DNA of 64,000 nucleotides from Tachypleus tridentatus. Taxonomy: Eukaryota > Arthropoda > Merostomata > Xiphosura > Limulidae. Location of the stretch: the NCBI RefSeq assembly GCF_004210375.1, contig NC_134829.1, positions 58,830,107-58,894,106 of the forward strand, given 5' to 3'. Below are positions 36,751-49,742 of this stretch, piece after piece (position 1 is the first letter of the stretch; every line of letters starts with the position of its first letter). The notes beneath the pieces are model-generated. The model ran no database searches. It was given only the letters and a program-made list of their open reading frames with translations, and had not been told where the DNA came from. Position numbers and translations under genes: made by a program.

Positions 36751-38340
36751 TCGAAACGTTGTTCTTTAATTTTCAATATAAGTGTTAATACCCATACCAG
36801 ATGTTCTGAGATACATTTTTATTTCAATTGGGTCTCTCGTCATCAATAAATGTTTGAAATATAATTAGGATGTTTTATACAAATTATATTTGAGATGTTA
36901 AGAATGGAGAGTAGTTCTCTTAATTCTAACATGAAATCCCTTTACATTCAGACTAGTAACCAAACAGATTTTATTTTCGCAAACACATTTCTAATATTTT
37001 ATTAAACAATCTGCAATCTTTACTAAAAGTACCAAATTATGTGAAAATACATATGCTATATAAAAGGCTACAGCACAAACTCTTAATGCGTGGAAATGTG
37101 TAGGCGAACTCATGTATGCTATACCAAGCACATAGTGAAAGGGTTAACTAAGTTTGTGACCCCACATTGACCTTTATAGTTTCCATTCAATAACTTTTTC
37201 TGTTTTGTTTATCTCTACTAAATATCAAAAACTTTCAGCAGATATCAGGGGCCATTTTGGAAAAAATATTGAATTTTTAACAACATGTTTTCAATAATTA
37301 TTTCTCCATAAACATATGGAGTCAAAGTGTTGACTGCTCGGAGTGGAAAATGATTAAGTTAAAATTAGAAAGCACTTCAATTTATCTGAAAAATTCTGAA
37401 ATTTCATTTCCACGACCTCTTAAAATCTCTTAACAAAGTTGTAAACATTTTTATGAGTAAAGCATTATATTCTATCTCTTATTTTCTCTACTCTAACTTT
37501 AGATAAGGTTGTCCCTTTGACTGATCTTCTAATCAACAAATAAAAAATCAAAATATATTTAAATTACATTTTTCTTTCTAGAATAACTTCAGACTGTAAC
37601 ATGAAACATTTCTTTATTCTAAATAGCTTGAGATGTGCAACAGTACACATCTGTTTATACTTAAGTTTTGTTGCCCTTTTGAATCATATTTAACTGATAT
37701 TCTCACCATAAAATTTGTAATTTACTTGGTAAATGTGGAGATAAAATTACCCTGCTGAATCACATAAAGCTACTTGTGTGTTGCTTGCAAGCATATCTCA
37801 TAAAATCTTGTTATTCCTTATTTTATGTAATCTAACCTAAAAAGCTTATAATTTTTAGGCCACAGACATTTTTATGATAATAAGTAAAAATAAATAAAAA
37901 CAATAACTAGCCTGCTTACTTAAGACTTTCTTTTCTGCCATTAATTCTCAATGAAATGGAAGCCCACCTTCTAACACTAATGGTAGTACTGCACTAAATA
38001 CTTTATTTTCGTAAATAAAATACAGGATAATAATACACAAAAAGCAAACAATGACAAATAACTATCCATTTTACTACTTTATAAGAGTAGTAATAAATGT
38101 TGCTAATAAATTCGGCTCAGCTCACTGATGTGTTTGCACGGGAATAAAGTTTGAATTTCAAGTGAAAATAGACAATTCTCTCACAGAAAACAATTTATGT
38201 CATTTGATAGATTAAAACCTTACTTCCTATTGAATATAAAAATACAGTATTAAACACAGAAATAATTTATGGCAATTCTGGAAAACAGGATTTGATAAGT
38301 CAGTGTGAATGTATGCAAATTTTGTAGCACTTTAACCATA
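36751..38340. other. Non-coding stretch, no gene seen
   Basis: AT-rich with many short chance frames. No SINE, transposase or splice-bounded exon recognised. Confidence 0.5.
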
Positions 38341-40115
38341 TAAAATTGAAAACTATAAATATTATTATTTGCCTGACACTGATAATATCATAAGCAATTT
38401 ATTTCAAAGTTAACATTTCTTAGAAGTTTGGTAAATACATTAGAAAAGAGGGATATCACGAAGAAAAGTCACAATTCTTGTACTGAGGGAAGTTCATGAT
38501 TTCTTTTGATGTTGCTTTATAAAATTAAGGACTGAAACCTCATGTGTTATTAAAATTTGGATTATTAACTACGTTTGTCTGATGAACTTATCCATACACC
38601 ATAACAAGGAAGTAGTTCAATTAAATTTAAAATGTGACTCACTAAAACACCATGACATTCACAAAAATAAATTAAACAAAGGTGGAAATATACACAACAG
38701 TAAAGTTAAAGGTCTCTTTCCTAGCAATTAGTCAGGAACTTAATAATAAATTACAATACAAGCAAGTCTTGATATTTGACTTTGGATATGACTATGCAAT
38801 AAATACATCTGATAGCCACACATACCTAATGTCTTGAAACGGAGATCTCAAGTGATGAAAATTATAGAGAAAGAAAATAATTACTGAATAGAAACACAAT
38901 CACAATCGTACATCTTATGCTGTGTTTAAAATATATTTCTCTGTAACTGACTAACTTTTTATCTACCTCTGAAATATAATGAGCAATTTTACATGGTTTT
39001 GAGGTTAGTCTTCCAAAAATCTTTGATAACCTAAAACAAGACATTTCTTCCTCTTCAAAACTCATACAAGCACAAAAATGACATAATTTGTAAAATATAA
39101 AATGCCAAAGGAAAAGAAGCTGTATGTGTCCAAAACCCTTTTGTCTCTCAACTACAGAATTAGCATACAATTTAAAAAAGTTTGGTTATTCTAAAGCCGT
39201 GTAAAATAAATCTCCAGAAAAATTTGTGGATGGTCTAAGGAATATTAAATGCAGAAATGTGTCTTGTATTAATTTATATGTGTTTTTTGTTTAGAATTAA
39301 GCACAAAGCTACACAATGCTCTGCCACCACGGGTATTCAAACCTGGTAGTTAGCAGTGTGATTCTGCAAACATACCGCTGTTCCATTGGGGGACATGTTT
39401 GTGAATTTGTTCAATTGTCCACATACCTTTCCCACACTTTTGAAGATGGCAAAACAAAATGTTTTGAGTGAGATTCAGGTTGACGCAAGTGGGGTCATTA
39501 TCCATATGGTATAGCCACCCCCCACCCCTCTCACTAAGAGAACATAAAATGCACCAGAAGGTTAAATAGAGTATAATAGTGGTCTAGGAGCAGGTGTTTC
39601 AGGGATCTTTTACCTGATTCTGGTATTGGATTTTGTGTTCCTAGTCCCCTCATTGATTTATATGACTCTCACAAGTTAAAGGTGCAAAATGTGGGGCACG
39701 TACTGAAGGATCATGGGTGGATGTTCTAACAATATTTCATCATGGGTTTAATCCCTTCTTCAAGTAAGATATAAATTTCTTGTACATTGGAGTCTCTACA
39801 AATCATGAGAGTGCTTTAGAGCACAACAGTACAGACCAGATATTCTATGCTTGTTCTAAAACTAAGCTTAACTAACTTTATGGATTTGTTGAATTTTCTT
39901 GAATTATTCCTGTGGATGATCTGTTAAAAAGTGATTTTTCAACAGGACAACTGTTTTAAACACTAAGTGGAACTTTTCCAATTCACTCTGAGGTTCATCT
40001 TCTACAATCTTCACAATTTGATGAAAGATAAAACTTCATTGTCAAAAAATGAAAATCTAATTTTCAATAAAAATGAGATAAACCTGGAATTTATTTCAGA
40101 TTTATTCAGGAAATA
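38341..40115. repeat. 1.8-kb block duplicated at 47981-49742, cut by the gap
   Basis: Aligns base for base with 47981-49742. The two copies differ mainly by single-base changes in homopolymer runs, 13 bp net. It ends exactly at the N run. Both copies contain short frames on both strands that are not conserved intact between copies, so no gene is called. Confidence 0.9.
39285..39400 (-). repeat. Second SINE type, short copy
   Basis: GTTTAGAATTAAGCACAAAG, then CTACACAATG, CTCTGCCACCACGGGTATTC, AAACCTGGTAGTTAGC and CATACCGCTGTTCCATTGGG. This is a tRNA-like module different from the main family. The same copy is at 48918-49020 and a diverged relative at about 46055-46170. Confidence 0.6.
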
Positions 40116-40615
40116 NNNNNNNNNNNNNNNNNNNNNNNNNNNNNNNNNNNNNNNNNNNNNNNNNNNNNNNNNNNNNNNNNNNNNNNNNNNNNNNNNNNNN
40201 NNNNNNNNNNNNNNNNNNNNNNNNNNNNNNNNNNNNNNNNNNNNNNNNNNNNNNNNNNNNNNNNNNNNNNNNNNNNNNNNNNNNNNNNNNNNNNNNNNNN
40301 NNNNNNNNNNNNNNNNNNNNNNNNNNNNNNNNNNNNNNNNNNNNNNNNNNNNNNNNNNNNNNNNNNNNNNNNNNNNNNNNNNNNNNNNNNNNNNNNNNNN
40401 NNNNNNNNNNNNNNNNNNNNNNNNNNNNNNNNNNNNNNNNNNNNNNNNNNNNNNNNNNNNNNNNNNNNNNNNNNNNNNNNNNNNNNNNNNNNNNNNNNNN
40501 NNNNNNNNNNNNNNNNNNNNNNNNNNNNNNNNNNNNNNNNNNNNNNNNNNNNNNNNNNNNNNNNNNNNNNNNNNNNNNNNNNNNNNNNNNNNNNNNNNNN
40601 NNNNNNNNNNNNNNN
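40116..40615. other. 500-N scaffold gap
   Basis: Exactly 500 undetermined bases, the usual placeholder for a gap of unknown size. Sequence order and distance across it are not established by the bases themselves. Confidence 1.
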
Positions 40616-41462
40616 TTATGCAGAAACTTAAATAGCTATTTACATTTATGTACAAACAAATTAAATATAAACTGTGAAAACTTACAGCCCAATATTTTAT
40701 CTGAACATTCATAACTATTATTGAAATTTAAGAGACTGTGGCTTTAGTTTAACAATTCACAAACGTTGTTTTCATGTTTTTTTATTATTTCCTTCTTTGC
40801 ATCATTTACTTATTACAATGTATAATGTTAAAACTTGTTTATAATATTAAATAAAAGTAACGAAATGATTGTACATATTTTTCGCCCATTTATATGTAAC
40901 AACTATTATACATTAAATGCTCATTTCGGTAATAATTGTGTGTTTGTTTATATTGTTTGTAATATAGCTCTAAGTATATTTACTGTCATGATATAGTCCA
41001 GCAATTCACAGTTGTTACACTGAGATTTACATGCGACATTTTTTACTGAAACGTATGATCTTCATGAACTTCTTCAATTTCTACGTTTAATGTGTTTGAT
41101 AGTTGATTACTGAGCTTAAGCCACGTATTGGTTCTTCAATTATTACACATTGATAATTTTATTGTGCTTTGTCTACATGTTGAATTACGTATTAATTATA
41201 CAACATTTTCAGTAGAATTGTTGTGATATGCCTATGACATATTCTGTTCTTATCTTACAGTTTATATTTATCGTTTTCAAATGGTACTCAGTGATTAACG
41301 TGTAATACTGTTAAGATATAATTTACATGCACCATTTTCGGTTATTAAAGTATTATTGACATGTGTCATCTTTCAGAGTGACGTGTAGCTGTTAGAGATT
41401 GCGTCACACTGATTGTTACAGTTTATGCCTGAGATCAATAAACTAAAATTTGAAATATATTT
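40616..41462. other. Non-coding stretch, no gene seen
   Basis: Very AT-rich, no exon or repeat family recognised. It could contain the 3' UTR of the minus-strand exon that follows. Confidence 0.5.
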
Positions 41463-41722
41463 TTACTTTGTGTCCATCAGATATGCTAGAACTCTAAATA
41501 AAGATAGCTTAACTGACTCTCGACCATAGTTAACTAGTTCAAGTGTTTCACGTGCATGTATAGCGTGTCCTCTGCACAAGACTCTTTCCATCATCTGATA
41601 ATGAATGAATGAATGTCGTCGATGTTTGGGTACATACCCTGGAGGGTCAGGTTCTCTAAGACTTCTTCCTCCAACATTTGATAACATGGAGACATGTTTT
41701 GTTTTTTGAAAAGGACGCCAGT
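41463..41722 (-). CDS. Candidate last exon of an unidentified host gene
   Basis: On the minus strand a good acceptor (CTTCCAATGTTAG) at 41723-41724 opens a frame of about 86 codons ending in TAA at 41463. It reads WRPFQKTKHVSML...REPDPPGYVPKHRRHSF...ARETLELVNYGRESVK...AYLMDTK. Composition is balanced and not AT-driven, with a charged and Pro-rich middle and no transposon motif, which makes it look like real coding sequence. It has no signal peptide or recognisable domain. Upstream exons would lie at higher coordinates on the minus strand, but I could not find one. An N-terminal exon starting at the internal Met is also possible. Confidence 0.4.
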
Positions 41723-42474
41723 CTAACATTGGAAGGTCGTGTTTTCAAAATCAAAGTTTCAGTTAGATTATTGTTGATTTGGCGCATCTTAAAAGTCGAT
41801 CAAAATGTAAACAGGCAACTATGCTTTCAATCTCTTTTACAACTGAGCAACATTCTTGGAGTGTAAGTTAATAATCAACTAGAATTTTCTTATCATCAGT
41901 TTTACTATCATCAAATTCAATACACGTGCTCTGCCTGTAACTTTGTTGTTGCTCTAGCTGGAGTCGAAGATATTCTAATTTCGTGGTTGTTTGATCTAAT
42001 TAATTCGTCCTGACAGAAAATGTCGGACAAAAACTTAATACAATTCATCACACGATAAAACGAATATTTTATTAGTTTAAGAAAGAAATGTTAAAACTAA
42101 ACCGTCCTTAACTTTTAAATCCGATGTAGAATATCCACAATCACGAAAACTTCAGATTTTTACTCTCATGAGCTACATTTTTCAGGAAAACAATTTTCAA
42201 CTAATAGCAGTACTGATACATTGTGCAGAATAATTCTAATATTTTAACTACCAAAACTGCCATCATGCTATTAAACATAGGAGGATAGATTCAGAAAATC
42301 AGATGCTTCATTATAAAGTGGTTATTTCTAATAATTTTTATATTTGATTAAATATTAATTTCACTATTTTAAGAGAATTGTTAGAAATATTGGACAAATT
42401 TAATAACTGTAAAGAGGGAGCTTTTATTTTATTGATCAAATGCCTGATCAGAAAATGTCAGTTGATAAATAATT

Positions 42475-42700
42475 TTGTTTGAATTTCGCATTAAGCTATA
42501 CGAGGGCTATTTCCGCTAGCCGTCCTAAATATAGCAGTTAAAGACCCACCGACGATTGTAGGACTACTATTAGAAAAATAAATAGTGGTATTTAACATGA
42601 CTTTATAACTTCCCAACCGACGAATGGGCGAGTATGTGACGTCGATTTGACTATGTGACCCTCAGATTATGGAACGAGCGTCCGAACCACCTAGCCAATT
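42475..42700 (-). repeat. Decayed SINE, minus strand
   Basis: GAATTTCGCATTAAGC, GAGGGCTATTTCCGCTAGCC, TAGCAGTTAAAGAC and a head end ACCACCTAGCCAA. More diverged than the copies in the PDZ array, so older. Confidence 0.75.
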
Positions 42701-44191
42701 AATAAATTATGAAAATTTTGAAAATGTCGTCCAATTTGATAATACAAAAATATATTATTGTATTTACAATAAAATTAAGTAATCCACTTTCGTAGAAACG
42801 TTTATCATTTATACTCAAATAATCAGGTTGCTCCCTTACCTTCAGTCAAAACATAATCATATTCAAATAATGGCGTATTCCACTTACCTTGAACAAAATT
42901 ATCTTCCTATTATGCTTCAAAATTTGAATTGTATTTTATTTATTATATTTTGACTTGTACAGTTATCAAACTTAAATTCAATAAAGCTTCTTTGTTTTGT
43001 ATTTCATATGATTATTTTTCTTTTATATTTTATTTTGCACGTCTAGTTATATCAAAGACTATTGACGAAGAATAACGTTAATAAGTTTCAGATATTTCAA
43101 GTACTAATTTATTCTAATACTCGAGTCATCATTCAAAAGTATCATCTAAACTATTCAGTACAGGCTATAAATACATCTAGGTATTTATGTACACTATATA
43201 ATATATTGTAGAGAAAATATCATTTTTCATGATGAAAATAACAAATCAAACAAGAAATCTTAGAAATGAAGTTTTCTCTCATTTTATTTTTCTTTACCTT
43301 AGGTACTTTTTTCTCATTTCTCCACAAATGTATAATTCACAGTAGACAAAAAAATAAAGGTTAACAAAATGTTCTCGCGCTTTCGTAAAGTACATTTTTT
43401 TAGTTGATTAACACAAAATTGGAGTTCGATTATTTAATCTATCGTTTCTTTATTCACTGAGAGAGCACGTCCTGGTGTTAGCGTACCTGGAAGGTTTATT
43501 ATTCATTCCGCTGTTAAAAAATTTCTCTCACACTTTAGGAAAATGGATTCGCTACAAGAGGAACAGTAAAATTCCAATATTTGTAAAACAGTTGACAATG
43601 ATTATCTTTTTTCCAGCTGTCTTTTCTCTAGTTCAAAATACAAAACTGCTGAGCTCACAAAGTACTTGCTCAGCTTTACGCTAAAATTGTGAAACAAACA
43701 AAAATACCTTCACTTCGTTCTTATGAGCCTAAAAACACACACCTAAGATTATTTATTATACTTTTCGTGATGACACCTTTGTATTTTATGTTTCATCAAT
43801 CACTTCAAAAAGAAACATTCGAGGTTATTTCACCTTATTTATAAGAGAGCTTCTCTTTTCACTAAGGACATTTTTCATAAACTAAATTGTGACGGCGATA
43901 TAATTTAGGAGTGTCTTTGAGATCTTATGAACATCATAATCCATGGTAAAAACTGTGTTTAACAATCGATTCTGCAAATTAAGCTCTAATCTAACTGTAA
44001 TTAATATACTCACAAACGTAAATAACAATAAATATCTATTTTCCTTACTCCTTCAGCACCTTTATTTTGTACAATGTATCTTAATAAACAAATTGTAGAT
44101 AATCGTTCTCTATCTCATCTTGTAATGACTGTAAGAGCAAATATACTATCTTACACTTAATAGCATAAAACTGAAATACAACAAAGATAAA
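42701..44191. other. Non-coding stretch, no gene seen
   Basis: AT-rich. A frame at 43475-43684 has no recognisable motif or splice context. Nothing supportable. Confidence 0.45.
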
Positions 44192-45365
44192 ATACACTGA
44201 GCCAAAATCTTAAGACCAATGAACATAAAGAAAAAATATGCATTTTGCGTTGTTAGACTCAACCACTAATTTGAGTAGAGCTTCGAAAGATGGAAATAAG
44301 AAAAGGAAAAAAAAAATTTTTAGCATTTACTAGGAAAATGTGAAAACTATGAAATAAGCCTAAATACTATCTGGTCAAATGTTTAAGACCATACCAAAAG
44401 AAGTTTTAAACAGGATAGGAAATGCCCAACAAAAGGTCTCAGTAGTGAGTTGCACGGCTGTTATTGCGAATAACTTCAAACATTTGCTTTGGCATGATTG
44501 ACAAAAACGTTTGCAGAAGACTGACTGGAATGTTATTCCAAGTGGTGAAGATGACTTTACGAAGAGCATGCACTGTTTGAAATTGACGTCCATTTCTATA
44601 ACTCCTTTGCCATCCACCCCAAACATTTTCATTGAGGTTCAGTTTGGACGAACACGTTGAATGGTCCAAAATAAACGCGTTATTCGCCATGAAAAGGTCC
44701 TTTGTCCTGCGGGTTGTGGATTTCAACGTTGTCCTGCTGAAAGATCCAGTCATTTTCACACAAGCGAGGGTATTCAGTCAATAAGGATGACTGCCAATAT
44801 TGCCAGTTGCTGTTTGACGCGCCTGTATGACCTAAAGCTCCATTGTTTCATGGAAGGAGAAAGCACCCGGATCATGATGGAAGCTCCTTCACTGTGTCGT
44901 GTAGAAAATGTCTTCGGTGGGATATCCTTGTCGTGCCAATAACGTTTGAAGCCATCTGGATCACGCAGGTTAAATTTTTTCTCATTAGAGAACAAAACAT
45001 TTTTCCACTTTTTACGTCCCATGTTTGGTGCTTCTCAGCAAAGTTTAAAAGAGCTGTTTTGTGGTGTGGAAGGAGGCGTGGCTTTGAACACGTTTACGTT
45101 TTCTAAAGCCTTTCTCTTGTAAATGCCGTCTTATTGTTTTGAGCTGCATTCTGCGTCCGATAGGCCTTAATCTGGTTTTACGATTGCCTGGTGTTGTCTT
45201 GCCTGACAAACCGTCGAATCCTACTGCTCAACGTTAGCGAAATGTTTTTGGTCAACCACTTGAAATTCACGTTCCGATCAAGGTCTTTTAAATATTTGCA
45301 ACAGTAGTTTTACTACGTTCAATCTCACAAGCAATGGCACGTTGAGAGAGACCTTGCTTTAATAT
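44192..45365 (-). pseudogene. Tc1-like (mariner superfamily) transposon, truncated
   Basis: Minus-strand frames give a Tc1-type transposase: GLSQRAIACEIERSKTTV (helix-turn-helix), then KKWKNVLFSNEKKFNL with the family's FSDEKKFNL motif (Asp replaced by Asn), GFKRYWHD, then LNLNENVWGGW...NGRQFQT near the last catalytic region, and MPKQMFEVI...THY at the C-terminus. The inverted-repeat end CACTGAGCCAAAATCTTAAG is at 44192 and an internal direct-repeat-like TCAAATGTTTAAGACCAT is at 44375. Several frameshifts and the lost 5' end show that it is dead. Confidence 0.85.
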
Positions 45366-46054
45366 ATATACATTTGTTTATCAGATCTCTGGATTCTATC
45401 AGAACATGACGTGTATAAAATTCAACTTGTTACGTATTATTCTTTATCCTTGACGAGTCTCCTCTTTATTACGTTACTTACTTTACGTTGTACTGATTCA
45501 AATCAGTACAAATATGAATTTGAAAATAGAAGATAAATAAATGTTAATACGTATTAAATTTATGATATTTTGTAACAAGTTTGAAACAAACAATGTTCTT
45601 TTAAGACAAATATATTTTAATACAAAAATTATAACGTATGAAAACCGTTATCACTAAGAGTTATTACAAATGCTGGATTAAAACAACAGTTTTATAAACT
45701 TGTAGACGTTAATACTGCTAGTCTTCGTTTAAGCTATTTAGTTTGATTGGCTGAACATCCTTACAAGCTGAATTTTTCCGCCTCATATATTTAACATTTT
45801 CGAAGTAATAAAAATGTAAAAGTTGATTAACTGAAGTTGAACTGTTTGTAATGCCTAATATCTATAAATGCTGCTAGCCAAATTGTGTAGTTTTCCGTTT
45901 AGTTAGGGCTAACCACAGTTCTAATGTTGCATTCTGATGGTGACTAACAACATTCTTTACGTAGTACTGTCTCTCGGTTTTATATGAATCAAGTGTCGTT
46001 CGAAGTTTCAAGAATGTTCTAGCGTTTTCGTAAAAGAAATTTTGTGTACTACTC
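45366..46054. other. Non-coding stretch, no gene seen
   Basis: AT-rich, no recognised coding exon or repeat. The missing 5' end of the Tc1-like element is not found here. Confidence 0.5.
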
Positions 46055-46170
46055 TCAAGAGTGTGTTTGTGTTTGTGTGTTTTCTTTTAGGAAAGCCACA
46101 AAGGCTATCTGCTCAGCCCACCGAGGGGAATCGAACCCTGATTTTAGCGTTGTAAATCCGGCATCTTATG
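46055..46170 (-). repeat. Diverged copy of the second SINE type
   Basis: GAAAGCCACAAAGGCTATCT, CTGCTCAGCCCACCGAGGGG, AATCGAACCCTG, TTTTAGCGTTGTAAATCCGG. Same layout as 39285-39400 but with a better preserved B-box-like segment. Confidence 0.55.
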
Positions 46171-46467
46171 GGTTTATCTTTACTATTTTCGAAAAAGCTG
46201 ATATCCTACAAAGCTATGTGTAGCAAGAGATGTAAGACCTGTGGGCATCAAATAATATTGTTGTTTCCGGAGGTGTTAAGATTCGTATGCTGAGTCATGT
46301 ATATATTTGTATGGCTCTTATAATTGTGGTAAACTTTATATCCACAACTCATAAAACACCCACAGATAAAGTATTTATACATCTTTGTAAAACAGATACG
46401 ATCCGTCAGACACCTAGAGATTTTGGAAGAAAACAGAGCGTATTTTGAAAAGCACTTAGTTTTCTAT

Positions 46468-46772
46468 TGATTTTTTTTTAATTTCGCTCAAAACTACTTA
46501 ATTGTTATCTGCGATAGATATCCCTAATTTTGCAGTGTAAGACTAGAAGGAAGGCAGCTAGTCATCACCACTCGCCGCCAATTTGGGTTACTCTTTTACC
46601 AACATTTTACCATGATTGACCGTCATATTATAACGGTCGCACGGCTGAAAGGTTGAGTATTTTTGGTGTCACCGGGATTGGAACCTCAGATTACGTGTCG
46701 AACACCTTATCCCACCTGGCCATGCTCGACCTTGAGTCGAACACCTTAACCCTCGTGGCCATGCCGGACCTT
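46468..46772 (-). repeat. SINE with a duplicated head end
   Basis: Minus-strand copy of the main SINE from TTTTAATTTCGCTCAAAAC to the head at GGCCATGCTCGACC. The last part (GAGTCGAACACCTTAACCC, GGCCATGCCGGACC) is then repeated once more in tandem at about 46733-46771. Confidence 0.8.
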
Positions 46773-47875
46773 TTCTATTGAAAAGACTAATAACTACTTT
46801 AAAAATTTAGTGGAGCTTTTACGTTACTTTGTGTTTTCCGTCTTTTACAGGTTTTCTTTCATTTTCTTAAATAGTGTGATTAAGTTTTCTCTTACATATA
46901 TCTTCTAGTTAAATTTAAATCAATATTTATCGTTACTAACTTTAATTGTCCTGTGGTCTTTATTTTATAACTTTAATCATCAAAGTATAAATTACTATAA
47001 TTATATCTCATTTCTATAATTATGTAGTGTACATTCGAATTTTGTCTCTATCATCTCACTTGCAAGGACTGGAATGCACTTTTATCTTTTCACCAAAAAC
47101 ACTAACATCTGTACAGTTTATCAAAGTACATGTTTTGTCTTTATTGAGGGTACAAACATTGATATATTCACTCCTTTATTGATGAATCTACTGTTTCTTA
47201 CTTCTCATCCGACTTATATTCCTGATGATAAAAAATAATGGTAATTTAAATAATGATGATTTTCAAAACCAAGTGTAGATGTTTCTCAAGGCCGTTAATA
47301 GTGTAGTGTCGCATATTTTACTGTACACATTATTAACAACACATAGACAATATATATAGTTTGATTCGAATTTTAGCATAAAAGGCAACTGTATTTTCAT
47401 CTGCACATTTTGTTTTTCATACTTTGACTGTCTCAAAGAAGGAACGCCAGTAGTTACATAGTAGGCTGAGCTTTGTTTGTGTGTAATTTTACCCGTTTAG
47501 GTTGTGGTAACCTTCGATTTTGGTTTTAATCGTTGTAGTTGTTACTGTGTGTTTTCTTTATTAAGTGGATTATTTTCATTTTCTATAATCGATATCGCGG
47601 GAAAAAGATGCAGTTTCGGTTTGTTTTGTGTTACACAGTTGCAATGGCAACTTCAGACGAAACGTTAAAAATTGTGATGTCTGTCATGCCCCATCTTATC
47701 GCTTGCTGTATACTGAAGTATATTTAGAATCTGAGAACGTAGAGAATCAAATTAATTTTATTTTCTATATAAGTTATTCACGCGTGCAGAATTAAACATT
47801 GAATAGCTCTATATATTATGCTTTAATTAAGATAATTTTGAATCTGCCAAGGATTGTTGTGTGAAAGTACAGTCA
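46773..47875. other. Non-coding stretch, no gene seen
   Basis: AT-rich, short chance frames only. A 39-codon frame from the ATG at about 47608 has no domain and no splice context. Confidence 0.45.
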
Positions 47876-49742
47876 TGGTCTAAGGAATATTAAATGCAGA
47901 AATGTGTCTTGTATTAATTTATATGTGTTTTTTGTTTAGAATTAAGCACAAAGCTACACAATGCTCTGCCACCACGGGTATAAAATTGAAAACTATAAAT
48001 ATTATTATTTGCCTGACACTGATAATATCATAAGCAATTTATTTCAAAGTTAACATTTCTTAGAAGTTTGGTAAATACATTAGAAAAGAGGGATATCAAG
48101 AAGAAAAGTCACAATTCTTGTACTGAGGGAAGTTCATGTTGATTTAATGTTGCTTTATAAAATTAAGGACTGAAACCTCATGTGTTATTAAAATTTGGAT
48201 TATTAACTACGTTTGTCTGATGAACTTATCCATACACCATAACAAGGAAGTAGTTCAATTAAATTTAAAATGTGACTCACTAAAACACCATGACATTCAC
48301 AAAAATAAATTAAACAAAGGTGGAAATATACACAACAGTAAAGTTAAAGGTCTCTTCCTAGCAATTAGTCAGGAACTTAATAATAAATTACAATACAAGC
48401 AAGTCTTGATATTTGACTTTGATATGACTATGCAATAAACACATCTGATAGCCACACATACCTAATGTCTTGAAACAGAGATCTCAAGTGATGAAAATTA
48501 TAGAGAAAGAAAATAATTACTGAATAGAAACACAATCACAATCGTACATCTTATGCTGTGTTTAAAATATATTTTCTGTAACTGACTAACTTTTATCTAC
48601 CTCTGAAATATAATGAGTAATTTTACATGGTTTTGAGGTCAGTCTTCCAAAAATCTTTGATAACCTAAAACAAGACATTTCTTCCTCTTCAAAACTCATA
48701 CAAGCACAAAATGACATAATTTGTAAAATATAAAATGCCAAAGGAAAAGAAGCTGTATGTGTCCAAAACCCTTTGTCTCTCAACTACAGAATTAGCACAC
48801 AATTTAAAAAGTTTGGTTATTCTATAGCCGTAAAATAAATCTCCAGAAAAATTTGTGGATGGTCTAAGGAATATTAAATGCAGAAATGTGTCTTGTATTA
48901 ATTTATATGTGTTTTTTGTTTAGAATTAAGCACAAAGCTACACAATGCTCTGCCACCACGGGTATTCAAACCTGGTAGTTAGCAGTGTGATTCTGCAAAC
49001 ATACCGCTGTTCCATTGGGGACATGTTTGTGAATTTGTTCAATTGTCCACATACCTTTCCCACACTTTTGAAGATGGCAAAACAAAATGTTTTGAGTGAG
49101 ATTCAGGTTGACGCAAGTGGGGTCATTATCCATATGGTATAGCCACCCCCACCCCTCTCACTAAGAGAACATAAAATGCACCAGAAGGTTAAATAGAGTA
49201 TAATAGTAGTCTAGGAGCAGGTGTTTCAGGGATCTTTACCTGATTCTGGTATTGATTTTGTGTTCCTAGTCCCCTCATTGATTTATATGACTCTCACAAG
49301 TTAAAGGTGCAAAATGTGGGGCACGTACTGAAGGATCATGGGTGGATGTTCTAACAATATTTCATCATGGGTTTAATCCCTTCTTCAAGTAAGATATAAA
49401 TTTCTTGTACATTGGAGTCTCTACAAATCATGAGAGTGCTTTAGAGCACAACAGTACAGACCAGATATTCTATGCTTGTTCTAAAACTAAGCTTAACTAA
49501 CTTTATGGATTTGTTGAATTTTCTTGAATTATTCCTGTGGATGATCTGTTAAAAAGTGATTTTTCAACAGGACAACTGTTTTTAAACACTAAGTGGAACT
49601 TTTTCCAATTCACTCTGAGGTTCATCTTCTACAATCTTCACAATTTGATGAAAGATAAAACTTCATTGTCAAAAAATGAAAATCTAATTTTCAATAAAAA
49701 TGAGATAAACCTGGAATTTATTTCAGATTTATTCAGGAAATA
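47876..49742. repeat. Second copy of the 1.8-kb block, with an extra 104-bp piece in front
   Basis: 47981-49742 equals 38341-40115. The 104 bp before it (47876-47979) equals 39229-39331 and also 48858-48961. So the end of the unit is joined to its start, which is the junction expected of a tandem duplication of about 990 bp cut at its left edge, or of a misassembly. Confidence 0.9.

Noticed and set aside
38862-39170. Minus-strand frame with CMSFEEEEMSCFRLSKIF
   Set aside because: The second copy at 48586-48783 keeps the core but has different ends owing to homopolymer shifts, and no splice-consistent model could be built. It could be an exon, but the evidence is too thin.
39967-40712. Long frames on both strands spanning the gap
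   Set aside because: They are open only because undetermined bases are counted as codons.
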